From assembly GCA_025642065.1 (NCBI GenBank), contig JAODUP010000021.1, forward strand, positions 606,501 to 670,500: a DNA stretch of 64,000 nucleotides, given 5' to 3'. The notes beneath the pieces were generated by a model. It was not told the DNA's origin and did no database searches. It saw nothing but the letters and a program-made list of their open reading frames with translations. The stretch is from Paralvinella palmiformis. Its lineage: Eukaryota > Annelida > Polychaeta > Terebellida > Alvinellidae. Of the stretch, positions 1 through 11,700 are shown piece after piece; within the stretch, counting starts at the first letter, position 1, and every line of letters begins with the position of its first letter. A program made the translations under genes and the position numbers.

Positions 1-86
1 TCTGTCATTTGTTTAAATATATTATAACATACACACAATTCCAGAAAGGACTTCGTAAACTATGTGAAGATTGACTCGCAGGAAGA

Positions 87-272
87 TAATGATGATTGAT
101 GTTTTACGGCCACTTTTGTGCACATGGTAGGCTCAATGGGCCGAGCGACCTCCAAAGCTACTGAAGCGAAGTCAAAGATGAAACAACCTTCAGATCTGCC
201 CATGCCGAGATTCTAACATGGGTGATAGTGATATGTGGTCTAACACGCTACCGTTAAACCACGGAAGCGCCC
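87..272 (-). mobile_element. SINE-A copy, tRNA-derived, with 14-bp target duplication
   Basis: Read on the minus strand, this has a Pol III A-box-like segment, a B box, then the family body ending in ACATCAATCATCATC-like sequence. It is flanked by GACTCGCAGGAAGA (73-86) and GACTCGCCGGAAGA (273-286), a 14-bp duplication with one mismatch. That fixes both ends and supports LINE-assisted insertion. Confidence 0.85.
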
Positions 273-596
273 GACTCGCCGGAAGAAAATCTATCCACAA
301 ATTTCTTCATGGAATTTCTCACAATTTTCGAGCTGGTAAACCCAACATCTAAGTATTATTGTTAAATAAATGTCAGAAAAGTACATTTTGAGATAATAAA
401 CATTAAATGTACATTTTGAGATAATAAACACAAGATGCTAAATTTGTTCACTTTTTATATTTGGCCAAAACGTCCTATCTTAGAAAGAAAGACGCTATTG
501 GTTGTTTGGGGTGGTTTATTTAGACCACAGTGCAGATGTAACATACATGTTTCATGTATATTATAATGTACAAAAGATAAAACATATATTAACAAT
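273..596. other. AT-rich intergenic sequence, no gene seen
   Basis: This stretch contains a short direct repeat of about 19 bp, GTACATTTTGAGATAATAA, at about 381 and 411. No coding signal was seen. Confidence 0.5.
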
Positions 597-1410
597 CAGG
601 GTTGGCATGTTTCTTCAATACTTTCTTCCCTTCCATTTTGGGAAGAAATCCCAAAATTTGACAAATACTAATATATTTTTCATGCTATTCATACACATAT
701 GCACTTTAAAAAATTATAATAGGATATAGTCCTCATATCTAAATTTTAGGAGGGAGAAGGGAGGTCTCAGAAGCACTTCGACTTATATGGACGTCATATT
801 TCCTAACAGCTGAAGGAAATATATTTTGGGCCATCCTTAACACACGACACTATAGGATTCAACTCAATAAGAGTCGGACGAAAATCGCCACATCGCTGCC
901 TATTAATCCATCATTATTCAATAAATAACGATTAATTTTCACCAAACTATTACAATAAATATTAGGTAATGTATTTTAATTTCATCTTGATTTTATAAAA
1001 GACGTGACAGATGACAATTAACAATTCACGTGTGCATCATGGAACTGCTGATCACGGGATTCAGTAATTGATTAATTTGCATGGATCATTGGAATCCACT
1101 TGTTCATCGATTAATTGCACAAAGATCCTTTAAAAGCAGCCTCAATTTTTTTATTCCTCACTTCTTACGCAACATCAGTACATGATTTGTTCAGAAATGT
1201 TTCAACCAAACCATTACAATGGAATACCTTGTGGCATATGCTCTACATCCCAGTTACAAGGGGGCTAAACTCTTACCAGATCAGTTGATTATTGTCACAG
1301 AGTTTCTTCCCCATTTCTTCCTGGAAGAAAGGTTTTCTTCCCGGTAAAAATCCATTTCTTCCCATCGGAAAGGAAGAAATACCTTTCTTCCGGGAAGAAA
1401 CCCAACCCTG
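597..1410. mobile_element. hAT-like non-autonomous DNA transposon (family H), 814 bp
   Basis: The ends are CAGGGTTGG and its reverse complement CCAACCCTG, extended inside by GTTTCTTC-type sequence rich in GGAAGAAA. The element is flanked by a perfect 8-bp duplication TTAACAAT (589-596 and 1411-1418). An 8-bp duplication with CAGGG-type termini is the hAT pattern. The interior has no reverse transcriptase or transposase reading frame, so it is non-autonomous. A second partial copy lies inverted at 4921-5475. Confidence 0.85.
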
Positions 1411-1418
1411 TTAACAAT

Positions 1419-1860
1419 CTTATCATGGATATTGCTTGCAATATTAATTAAATGTAAGGATGAACATCTACATATTACAAGACAACTTATAATACGGGAA
1501 CTACTCTGTATCTAAATAACAGACACATTAATTTACGACAAGTGAACAATCTTCATAGATCAAATACGAATTACAATACACAAGTATATTTACACTATGT
1601 CATGTTAGTTGTTATTAAAACATGCGCTTATGCCGTGAGTTTATACATTCTCAATATAGGCATACACGGACACATAATTTATGTCCTTGAACACTGTGAC
1701 TACGAGCAAATACTAGATTTAGACGCGCAGGTATCGACAAAAAAACCCTGACATCCCGCCAATGCTTTTAAAACCTAGCTTCACTTTCAATAACTACAAC
1801 ACTAACCTCTGGTGAACTAAATCTATACTACAGCAACATTTAGTATATACAAAATCCATT
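1419..1860. other. AT-rich spacer between the hAT-like element and the Gypsy remnant
   Basis: I see no recognisable feature here. The short open frame at 1542-1751 has no family resemblance and a composition typical of intergenic AT-rich DNA. Confidence 0.5.
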
Positions 1861-1861
1861 A

Positions 1862-3640
1862 CATGTATAGCTGATGATATATTGGTACATGGTGAAGACT
1901 CGACAATGGCACAAGCCATCATCGATCATGACCAAACGTTTGTACAGGTTGCTGCAGCGATGTCGCGCCAGGAACTTAAAGTTAAATCGAGAAAAGGTAC
2001 GTCTACGCCTAACAGAAGTAAAATTTGTTGGCCATCGAATCACAAGTGAAGGTCTAAAACTGGACCAGGGAAGTTCGTGCAATACCGGAGATGCCCACCC
2101 CTACAGATGTAGCCGCAATGCAACGCTACATGGGAACTGAATTATCTGAGCCGTTTTATGCCACGTGTTGGCGTTGTGGCTGCTCCACGCGCAAATTGAC
2201 GCACAAGGATAATCCTGGGCTGTGGACCCGTCACATGACCAGTCATAACACAAATCAAAGAAATCATATCACATAATCCTGTGTTGAGGTACTATGATCC
2301 ACAGTTAGAACTTACATTACAATGTGATGCATCAGGATACGGACTGGGTAGCTGTTTGATGCAGTTAGACCAGCCAATTGCATATTCAAGCCGCACTCTA
2401 ACTGAGACCTCTGCTAAAAATAGAAAAAGAGTTATTGGCAGTGGTTCAAGGTCTAGAACATTTCCACCAATAGCATATGGTACAAATGTCACAATTTAAT
2501 CAGATCATAAACCATTACATAATATCCTGAAAAGGTCACGGCACGAGACACCAAAACGGCTATACAGCGCATGTTGCTACGATTGCAGCTATATCACATT
2601 AATTTAATATATCGCCCAGGAAAACAGATGGATCCGGCAGATACACTCAGTCGTGCGCCTTTGTCAGATAACAATGCTAGTAATGTTGAACATGAAATAG
2701 CTGGCATCAACATGTTGTAATTTCTTCCCATATCTGAACCTGGCTTGAGCTCGAAGCGCTACTTACAGCAAATGGTCCTATGTTACAGGCTGTCACCACA
2801 TGCATTCAAACTGGATGGTCAACAAATCGTGAGAATTGTCAAACAATTGTACTCCCATACTGGAATCAGCGCCACCAGCTGTGAAAGCAGGATGGAATCA
2901 TGCTCCGTGGTGATCAAGCAGTTATTCCAGAGTTAATTAGAAGGGATATGCCCAATCCTATACACTCTTCGCATATCGGTATCGAAGGATGTCTACGTCC
3001 TGCCAGAGAAAGTTTGTGCTGGCCAGGAATGAGTTCCAACGTGAAAATTTTGTTTCTAAGCGTGAAATATGTTGCACATTCACTGACAAGCAACAGAAAG
3101 AAACTTTACATCCACATGACGTGCCCGACAGACCATGGGCAAAGATCTGGACTGACTTTGATACGGATTGGAACATTGAGAATGTAGCATCTTTGCCAAC
3201 ATTCGCCCAGTCAAATTGGAAAGCAGAACAAGCTGTCAAAATAGCGAAGGCTCTGATGCGCAAAGCTAAAAGTGAAAAACATGATCCATATCTAGCGCTT
3301 TTAGACTTCAGAAACACGCCAAGACAAGGTATGGACTCAAGCCCAGCACAGAGGCTCACGAGTCGTCGCACAAAAACGCTATTACAAACCAGCGGCAACC
3401 TGCTGAAACTTAGAGTCCCAGCGCAAGTAATGTCGACAGATCGAGGGCAACAAGGATCGCATGGCCAAGTAGTATCAGCGTGGACAAAAAATCACCGAGA
3501 ACTAATCGCGAGTGGACCAATAGATCAGTCACCAGTACAAATGCTGGTATCTGTTCCTATGAAGTAACCAGAGTTAACAACACTGTGCTGCGCAAAAATC
3601 TTAAACGCTTGTTGTCTTTTGATCACTCGGGTATATTACA
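1862..3640 (+). pseudogene. Decayed Ty3/Gypsy-type retrotransposon pol remnant
   Basis: The fragment starts at the reverse-transcriptase catalytic region, where an ADD motif is visible at about 1869-1880. A thumb-side segment with FVGHRITSEG follows (about 2026-2055). An RNase H segment with the CDASGYGLG signature lies at about 2320-2350. The integrase zinc-binding region, with its HIGIEG and CWPGMS landmarks, is at about 2970-3040. A shortened integrase core reads WAKIWTDF (about 3136-3160) and a C-terminal part reads DFRNTPRQG (about 3304-3330). Several frame changes, stops and an internal deletion in the integrase core separate these blocks, and gag, protease and the first half of RT are missing. 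No clear LTR was found on either side. It is dead and 5'-truncated. Confidence 0.85.
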
Positions 3641-4040
3641 GTAATTACTAGGTCTATATATTTTTGTAATTTGCATAACTTTTGTACTCTGTAATTGTGA
3701 TATCGTTAGTTTGTTATAGTCATACTAAACAAGCTTTATAATACGTATTTTTATAATTAACAACTTTCCGCAAAGTTGGGAAACATGAGGAGTTCCTTGA
3801 GAGATTAAAACAAAACTTATATTAATTTTGAAGCATAAATATATTACACTATATTTGCTGTTAAGCCTATATGAGTTCATTGTTCTTAAAAGAGAAAAGA
3901 TTGGGCAATATAATATTGTCTGTGTTTATTAAAGTGAATTAATATTATATTATCGATATTGATCGAATTTAATTGTGTACCAAAATAGTACGCTCTCTTA
4001 ATCAAGTTGTCTGAGCCACCAGTTCTCGTGTTATTTATCG
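3641..4040. other. AT-rich stretch after the Gypsy remnant
   Basis: This is AT-rich sequence that may include remains of the retrotransposon 3' end, but I cannot define an LTR. No coding signal was seen. Confidence 0.4.
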
Positions 4041-4144
4041 AGATCGGGAACAATGACGTTTAAGGTTAAAATGGCGGGATTATCACGGTATTATCGCTCA
4101 GCGGACCCCCCTATAAATCCCACAAAGCAAAGCGCGGCTGGTTT
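4041..4144. mobile_element. Half-element: one terminal inverted repeat of family C
   Basis: This segment closely matches the right TIR of the 850-bp element at 38380-39229, including AAGGTTAAAATGGCGGGATT and TATCACGGTATTATCGCTCAG. The match stops at CTGGTTT, where SINE-B begins. The outermost part of the TIR (the ACGTCATCATGC end) is absent. Confidence 0.75.
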
Positions 4145-4510
4145 AGTGAGCTCCGGTGGCCCATCGGTTAAGCACTCGGCACCTGGTGTCAACGGTCGCA
4201 GGTTCGAACCCCGTAAGAGGTCGAAACTTTTCCAGGGATTAATTTCTCGGCTCACAACATCGTGGGTGGCTGACCACGTTAAATGGCGCTGCCGTCTCCA
4301 CTGAACTATTTAAAATAGAGGGGGACGTTAAAAACCCCCTGAGGACGTAAAACACTCTGGCAGTGACCACCCTCAGGGTATTTCGGCTCCATCTTTCCGT
4401 ACTGCTCCCCTGTGAGTGGTGGGGGAGGAGGTTTCTCAACCACTCCAACATAGAGACTGTGCTGATTAAGCGACAGCCTGGGGATTATCCCCGAACAACA
4501 AAACCAAAAC
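4145..4510 (+). mobile_element. SINE-B, long tRNA-derived SINE
   Basis: The 5' end is tRNA-like, with an A-box-like GGCCCATCGGTTAAGC and a B box AGGTTCGAACCCC (about 4200-4213). A body of about 230 bp follows. The 3' tail has the signature AAGCGACAGCCTGGGGATT and ends in an AACAACAAAACC-type tail. The same tail occurs alone at 24784-24863 and at 25800-25851, so it is the conserved 3' end of the family. The reading frames crossing it are incidental. Confidence 0.75.
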
Positions 4511-4920
4511 TGTCATTGTTGATGAACTTTGCATCGTACCCGGATTGTGAGTTTTCCCAACAATTGTTCACTATCAACATTCAGGGCCAGTATATAGGTC
4601 ATAGTTTTGGGCCAGGTTTCCTGTAGTACCAATACTTCATTTACTGAGGTCTTAAAATCTTTCCAGTTAGATGATTAAACTTGTTGAAATTACAACAACA
4701 ACAAAATGTAACACAAACAATTACAATTAGTTAAAACATAATTGAAAACGGTTTGTTTTGGCCACAGATCAGGTGAGGATAATTAACTTATGTTTTGCAT
4801 CTTGACATATTGTAACAGGACCTTAATTTCTCAGAAGAATTTCCAGCCGTGTACAGAAAATATCTGCTTCCGTTGGGTTAAAAATAAATATTGATATTCA
4901 TTTATTTTACTTCTGTATAC
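4511..4920. repeat. Low-copy repeat (4512-4565) and AT-rich spacer
   Basis: A block of about 54 bp beginning TCATTGTTGATGAACTTTGC is similar to 28597-28650. The rest to 4920 is AT-rich and shows no coding signal. Confidence 0.5.
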
Positions 4921-5475
4921 CAGGGTTAGTTTTCTTCATGGAAGAAAGGTACGTATTTCTTCTCTTCCCGTGGGAAGAAATGGATTTTTACTGGGAAGAA
5001 ATTAATTGGGAAGAAACTCCCAAGTGACAACAATCAAGTGATATGGTAAGAGTTTCACACCCTTGCAACTGGGATTTAGAGCATATGCCATAAGGTGCTC
5101 CGCTTTGGTGTCTTAGTTGAAACGTTTCTTAACAAATAGAGGCTCCCTTTAAAGAGATGTTGTGCAGCTAATCGATGAACAAGTAGATTCCAATGATCCA
5201 AGCATATTAAATAACAATAGTGAATCCTTTGATCAGCAGTTCCATGACGCACATGTTTCCAGGGCAAGAAGTTCGTTGATCGTTAGTTGTCATCCGTTAT
5301 ATGTTTTAATACTTTTTCGTTTATAAAATCAAGATTAAATTAAGAGATACTAGTTATTTAATATTTATTTTAATAGTTTGGTGAAAAAAAATTTATTGAA
5401 TAATTATTATACTGATTTTGTTCCGGTTCTGGCTCTTATTGGGTTAAATCCTATATAGTGTTGTGTGTCAAGGAT
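4921..5475. mobile_element. Partial inverted copy of the family-H hAT-like element
   Basis: The sequence starts at CAGGGTTAG with GGAAGAAA motifs and, read in reverse complement, follows the right 560 bp or so of the element at 597-1410, including the TTCATCGATTA and GTGGCATATGC-type blocks. The far end is missing and no target duplication can be assigned. Confidence 0.75.
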
Positions 5476-5479
5476 GGTT

Positions 5480-5688
5480 CATAATAAATAACAAGACAAT
5501 GTAAGTATCGATATAATTGGAACAGTACTTGTTCATAATGTGATAAAGCACAAAATATACTTCGTCGTCATCTACATATAATGTTTAAAGCCCTAGAATA
5601 AAGTCCATTCTGTAGTGTGGCGAAGGTTTATGGTACAGTTCGTCTTAAATCCCAAAAGGAACACTAAACCGGAAATTAAAAAGCGAGC
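5480..5688 (+). promoter_or_regulatory. eIF3g presumed promoter and 5' UTR
   Basis: This repeat-free interval lies between the inverted hAT-like copy and the eIF3g start codon. It contains an ETS-like CCGGAAAT at 5669-5676, only 13 bases before the ATG, which is common near starts of housekeeping genes. No TATA box at a convincing distance stands out. The transcription start cannot be placed from sequence alone. Confidence 0.4.
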
Positions 5689-5705
5689 ATGGATGCGGAA
5701 AGCGA
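5689..5705 (+). CDS. EIF3G: eIF3g coding exon 1 (17 nt)
   Basis: This exon encodes MDAES plus the first two bases of an Asp codon. The ATG has A at -3 and G at +4, a strong start context, and the exon ends at the consensus donor GTATGT (5706-5711). Joining GA to the T that opens exon 2 makes Asp and continues into TKPSWADQ, as expected for the eIF3g N-terminus. The tiny exon and the 8-kb intron make it less certain than the other exons. A transcript would settle it. Confidence 0.75.
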
Positions 5706-8700
5706 GTATGTTTAAATTAACATATTTATTTGATTTCGTATGATACTAGTAAAAAAACCCGACTCAATGTGATTTAATTATTCATTGGTATTATTATAGA
5801 ATAGTGTTTTAATAGAAAGTATAAAGATGACAGTTCCCTAATACGGTTTTGTTTAGAGTAAACATTCACATTGGACTGGTATTTTACCATTTTCGGACAC
5901 TGTCACACTCACAGTGTCAGAATTCGGACACTTCATTACAAATTCGTTTGGTCTCAATCCATGTCGACCGTGCCATGACTAATTCGGCTCCCAAACATAA
6001 ACCTATAGAGGCAGTGGATTTTATTCAGTCGGTGAATAATATGTGAATAGATATTTTGGTCCTTGCTGAAATTTGGGGTAGAGACCCCTGGCTGTTGCCT
6101 ATTGCCATATTGGGCACAGCCACATTTTGGTCTTCAAGCCCCTGATATATACAAATCTGCCCTGACATGATGTGCATTCGAGTAGATCTGAGCTTAAACA
6201 TCATGACAAGTTCAAATGTGCTGAGATGAATGCTAGACCACCAGTTGGGTGGAGTTAGCATCAAACGTATTCCAATCAATGGCAAAGTTGAAAGAGCAAA
6301 TATCAGTTGACTGATAGTTAACTGTTGGTGACATTTGTCAATATAATATAGGGCTGCAATCCTAATTTTCGGACAAATGGAAGTGTGTGTATCTATTCTG
6401 ACAAATGTTTGCAGTTTCTGAATAATGAAGATAAATAGATACTTCACATTTTTTAATATCATTTACAAATGTCAAAGTTACCACCTCTTTGCTTGGATTC
6501 ATTACCACTGCATCTCACAAGTAAACGACCACCAAGCTGTTAATAATATATATATATAATACACACACACAAATATTAATAAATTAATTTACAAAACATT
6601 TTGTCGGGCCAAGTTGTCTTGGACAAGCACTACTGAGATGAGCAGGTTTGCAAGTAGATTTTATGTGTCATGCGGCTACATATTCATAACGATTGCAATT
6701 AAGCCATATTTGCATTGATCTTCATTTCAATTATTTCAAGTTTATCAAAATTTAAGCAAACTTGAGAGTAATTTCATTAACACTCGTCAAAGATAGGCCA
6801 ATTATATACATTCCCAAAATTATATTGTCATATAAGTGGCAAGTGATAATTATAAATTTAAAACAAAGCACGAGCCAGTGGACCAGTTAGATATTTTTCC
6901 CAACTGTTCGCTAGGTGTAGCACCGTTTTCGTGAGATTGGCTGACGATTTAGATCTAGTACCAAATATATAGGCAGATATCTGCCTTTGTTCTCACCAGA
7001 TTGGCTCCACATATATGCAAAAAACATGAATCTGAACTCTGAAAACCGGAGTTTTACAAAGAATATTCCTGCTGCCCTGTTTATAATGGAAAGTATATAC
7101 GGGAGATAGTAGACAACCGTCTTTGTTTACAATTATTAATCACATGTTAACATCAATGACATGCACTTAAAACGAAAAGGAAATACATGTTCTATTAGCT
7201 TAAATGGTATTCCATCAAAAACAATAATCAAACGCAAACAAGTTTTGATAATTGCGAGTAACTGGCGGATTATTACAAGGCGTTTTCAGTGTTGTTGATC
7301 CATCAGCCTGTCAAACCGTATGCCACTCGGAGTGCTGTCACAGGCACTTTAGTCTTGTTTAAAAATATATATTTAGACATAATTTGCATCTGTATTGACA
7401 TGTTTTCCCTGCTGGTCAAGATTGAACAGCGATGATGACAAACATGATCCCACACACATGTGGATGCCTTCCGCCATTTAACATGACTCATCGACATTGC
7501 AGCGAATGACAGCCAGTCTGAGTTGAGTCACTTATCTTGTTTAGTCTACATACCTTTCTAAATTACCATTTCTATGTTTAAGATTTTGACGATAAAATTG
7601 TCGAGTTTACTGGTATAATGTCTTCATGTACAGATTGTTGTCTGGATACCTCTGGGAGGTGGAATGCCGGAAGTTGAGACAGCGCTCCCACAGTGAATGT
7701 TTGTCCGGATCTGGCAATTTAGACAATATGAGAGGCACACAAGCAGTGTGCATACGTGGTGTCACTCTGCTGCTTCTAAAGTTTTATGTTGGCTGCCTAG
7801 GATTGGTCATGGCAAGGCCGATTTCGTAGTGCAACCGAAATGGACCTATGCCATACATTTGAGGCACACTCCTTACTACTAATGCGTAAGAGCAAGAGAC
7901 ATCTCTCACAGTTAATTGTTTTATACCTTAACTGAGTCTTGCACTGAACAATTTATGCAGCAAGAGGAGAGTCATGTGTGTTGAACATCATTACTTTATG
8001 TGAATATGTCATTGATTTGTGTGTGCCTGAAACAAATTTGTAATGAAGTGTCCGAATTCTGGCAGTGTCCGAAAATACCAATGTCTACTCCCGATTGTTC
8101 AGCTGGAGAGACGTTGCAAGCTCTTGGGCACCAATAGTAAGCAGCAAGGCTTCATTTGAACCATCTTGGAGTCTGTTATTACTGGGAACACTTGCCACCG
8201 AAGCCTTCTTGACGCCCAAAATTAACTAGTTTTCATGGCCTATTCACCACTCTTGGTAGAGCTCATTTGCCCTTTATAGTTAGGCCCATTCGCCACTTGT
8301 GTCATAAACATAATAAACTTATATCAAAGCAGCAAACTGTGTCTCTTCTGATTAAACAGATCATGAACATTGACACTGGTTACACTACAAATTAATGTTG
8401 TTCTGTTAATAATAATAAATAAAGCATACTAAATAATAAAAATATCAATAAATGACCTCATGTACATTACAGACTGTGTTTGCATAATATGCAAATGTCA
8501 GCCATGGTGGATTTATGACCGATTCACTTAAATCCCTTTTCGGTTGAAATTAAAACAAATACGTAAGAACAATAATATATCCAGTTAATGTTATATTTAG
8601 TAATTATATCAATTATTTTCTATGGTATCATTTCCCAGAACACCAATTTTCAAGGAAACGTCAATTAAATAGGCTATGATTGTCAGAGGTGGGATCACAC

Positions 8701-11700
8701 CATTGGTTCATCACTGTATCAGGCTAAACTCACATGGCATATTCATTTATGTCAATAGGCTCAAGACATTAGCGGCAAATGAGCCCAGACATTAGTGACA
8801 AATGGGCCAAGGAATTTGGAGTTTGCTGGTGAATTTGGCCCACTGGCGAAGAGGCTTGCGTGGTGAAGAGTCCTGGAGCTGTTATTACTCCTATTTTGTG
8901 TGTTTGGGGCCAAAATTTATTGACTACGATCTGATCTATTCAGATGCTGCCATTTTGAATATAATCTCAAGTGCAATCTGATTCATTGAAGGTGTCTGAA
9001 TGCTGCAATGCGAAAGAAGGTACCTTTCAGTTTTCGGACACCACATTAAATTCAAATATTGGCTTCACAATGAATACAATAAAGTTGAACAGAGTTCAAT
9101 GACATTTAATTAATTAAAGAAATAATGAATAACACAATAAATTGCATGCATAGAGACAAGGTACTATTTAATAATTAACAAATTCACTATATTATATTCA
9201 GAAGACCAATAACTATCACCAGAAAGATGAACAAGTACTAAATTGTGATTAGTGACATTCCAATTCTGGGGAGTTAATGCCCTTGTCTTTTATTTAACTA
9301 ATATATGAAACTTTCTTTTATAGTTCCTCAGGTTGTTTTCTCAAATGTGCAATTTAGTTTTTTTAAATACCGAGGTGTCCGAATTCTGCCTAGTTAGCTT
9401 CACTTTGAGAAAATGTATGCCACCAAAACATATATAATTTAGAACAAAATGCACGTTCATGAAAAGTTTGTAGTTGGATAATGTTTTGAAATGGATTCTA
9501 CTTTTCTAACATGAAAACCTGAAATTTTGTGGGTAATTATGTGTTAAGGGTCCGAAAACTGCCATAGATGCTCTAGTTGATTTAATTTTATCTTGTAGAG
9601 TTTGGTCTAGATCTAATGGACTAGACTCTAGTAGATTATAACTAGACTATATCTATTTTCGGACACACTGTTATTTCAGTGTGAAATTTATTTAAATACG
9701 TAAACCCATTTTACTATATTTCTGCAAATGGCTTATCATTCTGATATATTTTTCATGCTCCACTACTCAGATCTGATGACAACCCAGTAGTGACAACTGT
9801 GTACTGGATTTGCTTTGGATCTTTTCTTTTGGTCTGATGCACACCTCTCAGTTTGATAGTGCAAACGATCTAGGACACTGAATGACCTATATTGTGCCGA
9901 TGCGTCATTAAGCAACATTCATCCATCTATCTGAGTTTGATAGTGTCTTGGTCTTGTACCAATTGATCTCCCAACGGGCAAAATAGATGTAAATTTCCTA
10001 CTTATGTGCAACAAAGAAGGGATTGACACTTATTAAAATACCATATTGATTAAACTTATTATCATTCAGTGCATGTTGTTTATATTTTATTAATTTGTAG
10101 GTTGCATAGTTTATTTTCTGTGTTTTGACTTTTACATTTGTATTTATTATAAATAGATCCCTAGGTTTCATCTAAGAGGCAAGCACAGGTCATCATCCTA
10201 AACAGATTCTGGACTATCTGCCCTCGATAAAAAAAGGCTATTCTTCCTTTATTGTTGTTTGCCCCCTTATAAAGGGACTATTTTCCCTTGTTTATATAAT
10301 ACAATTATATGTATATATTATTAGGGTTCCCACGCATCCTGGAAAATAACTAATTAATTTTCCAGGTCCTAGAAATTTCCTTAAATTTGGTAAAATCCAC
10401 AACACAACCTGCTATTCTACCAGCTAGCTCACTTGTTACACCAAGGGGCCATCTTAGTGGATGTGCAAGCACAGTTGATTGCCAACAAAAAATTGAAGCG
10501 GGTGCAACACATAAAATATAAAAATCAACAGGCAAAGATCTTTGCACTGTGAGTTGATTATATTGTGAACAAGCTATAATTAATTGTGATAATTTTGAGA
10601 TAGCTATGGATGGCTGTGTCAACTGGACAGTTCTTCAGATTTCTAATGCTCTTTGGCATTATGTTAAAGAGGTGGGGTCCAAGCATTGTGAAGCTTGCAT
10701 AGGCTTGCTTTTGTACCACCGTTGGAGCTGCCTTACTAATTCTGTGAATGAAGCAGGTATGTCCTATGTATTTGGTTTGATGTCCAATGTGGTTGGGAAC
10801 CTGTCCCTCAAGAATATGCCAGGTGTAGATATAACCATATATCATTCCCGTCTCCTCTGTAAAAAACAGTCTCATCTTTTTCAACTGTTCCCAGTAGTCC
10901 TGATGCCTGCCATTTTTCTGGTGAAGGATCTCTGGATGGCTTCAAGAGTTTGAATATCCCCCTTCCGTGATGTAGACCAGAGCTGACTGCAGTAGTCCAG
11001 TTTTGACAGGACTAGTGATTTCCACAACTGAATCATGGGACTGACTTATCTTGTCCTGACAGTTCTGAGTATCCAGCCACACAGTTTCTTTGCTGCATCT
11101 GCTACATTCTTGGATGTGCCATCTTTGCTCATCAAGACACCGAAGTCTCTCGCTCTTTCTTTTTTCTGCAATTATAATGCCTGTATTTGAGTGATATGAT
11201 ATAGTGTTTTGTAGTTCTTTATCTCTGCCACACATTCAAACTTTTCACAATTAAACTCTGTGTCGCTATCAATGGGCCATTGATATACTGCATTGAGCTA
11301 TTTCATGAGATCACCAAGATCTACAAACCATGCAATAAAATGAGACTGAGGTATAAACCTGTAGTTGGCAGGTTAAGTCAAAATCTGGATATTTTTTCCC
11401 TATCAAGTTAGCAATCTTCGAACTGTACAATTGCAATGTCGGTGAGTAATAATAAAATCCAATACAAGCATACACATATAACCTTAGCACAAAAATTTTA
11501 TGTTTTTACTTTTTTGTGGGTTTATATCAGCATGTGGATGGGTGATAGGTGATATATATGTTTTATTATATACACTGCTTTCCTGCTAAATAGATTCTTG
11601 CTTCTGGGGGCACCTCCGTGTTCTAGCGGTAGAGTGTTGGACCACAGATCACCACCATCCGTGTTCAAATCTCGGCGTGGACATATCTGAAGTTTGTTTC

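Noticed and set aside
1862..3640. Active or domesticated Gypsy polyprotein
   Set aside because: Multiple stops, frame changes, an integrase deletion and absence of gag, protease and LTRs show that it is a dead fragment.
4150..4230. Possible functional tRNA gene at the SINE-B head
   Set aside because: The tRNA-like part continues into a SINE body whose tail recurs at other loci, and there is no clean acceptor stem.
10606..10953. Plus-strand 115-codon frame
   Set aside because: It is the antisense of the LINE C-terminal remnant, whose minus-strand translation matches the known LINE end region.
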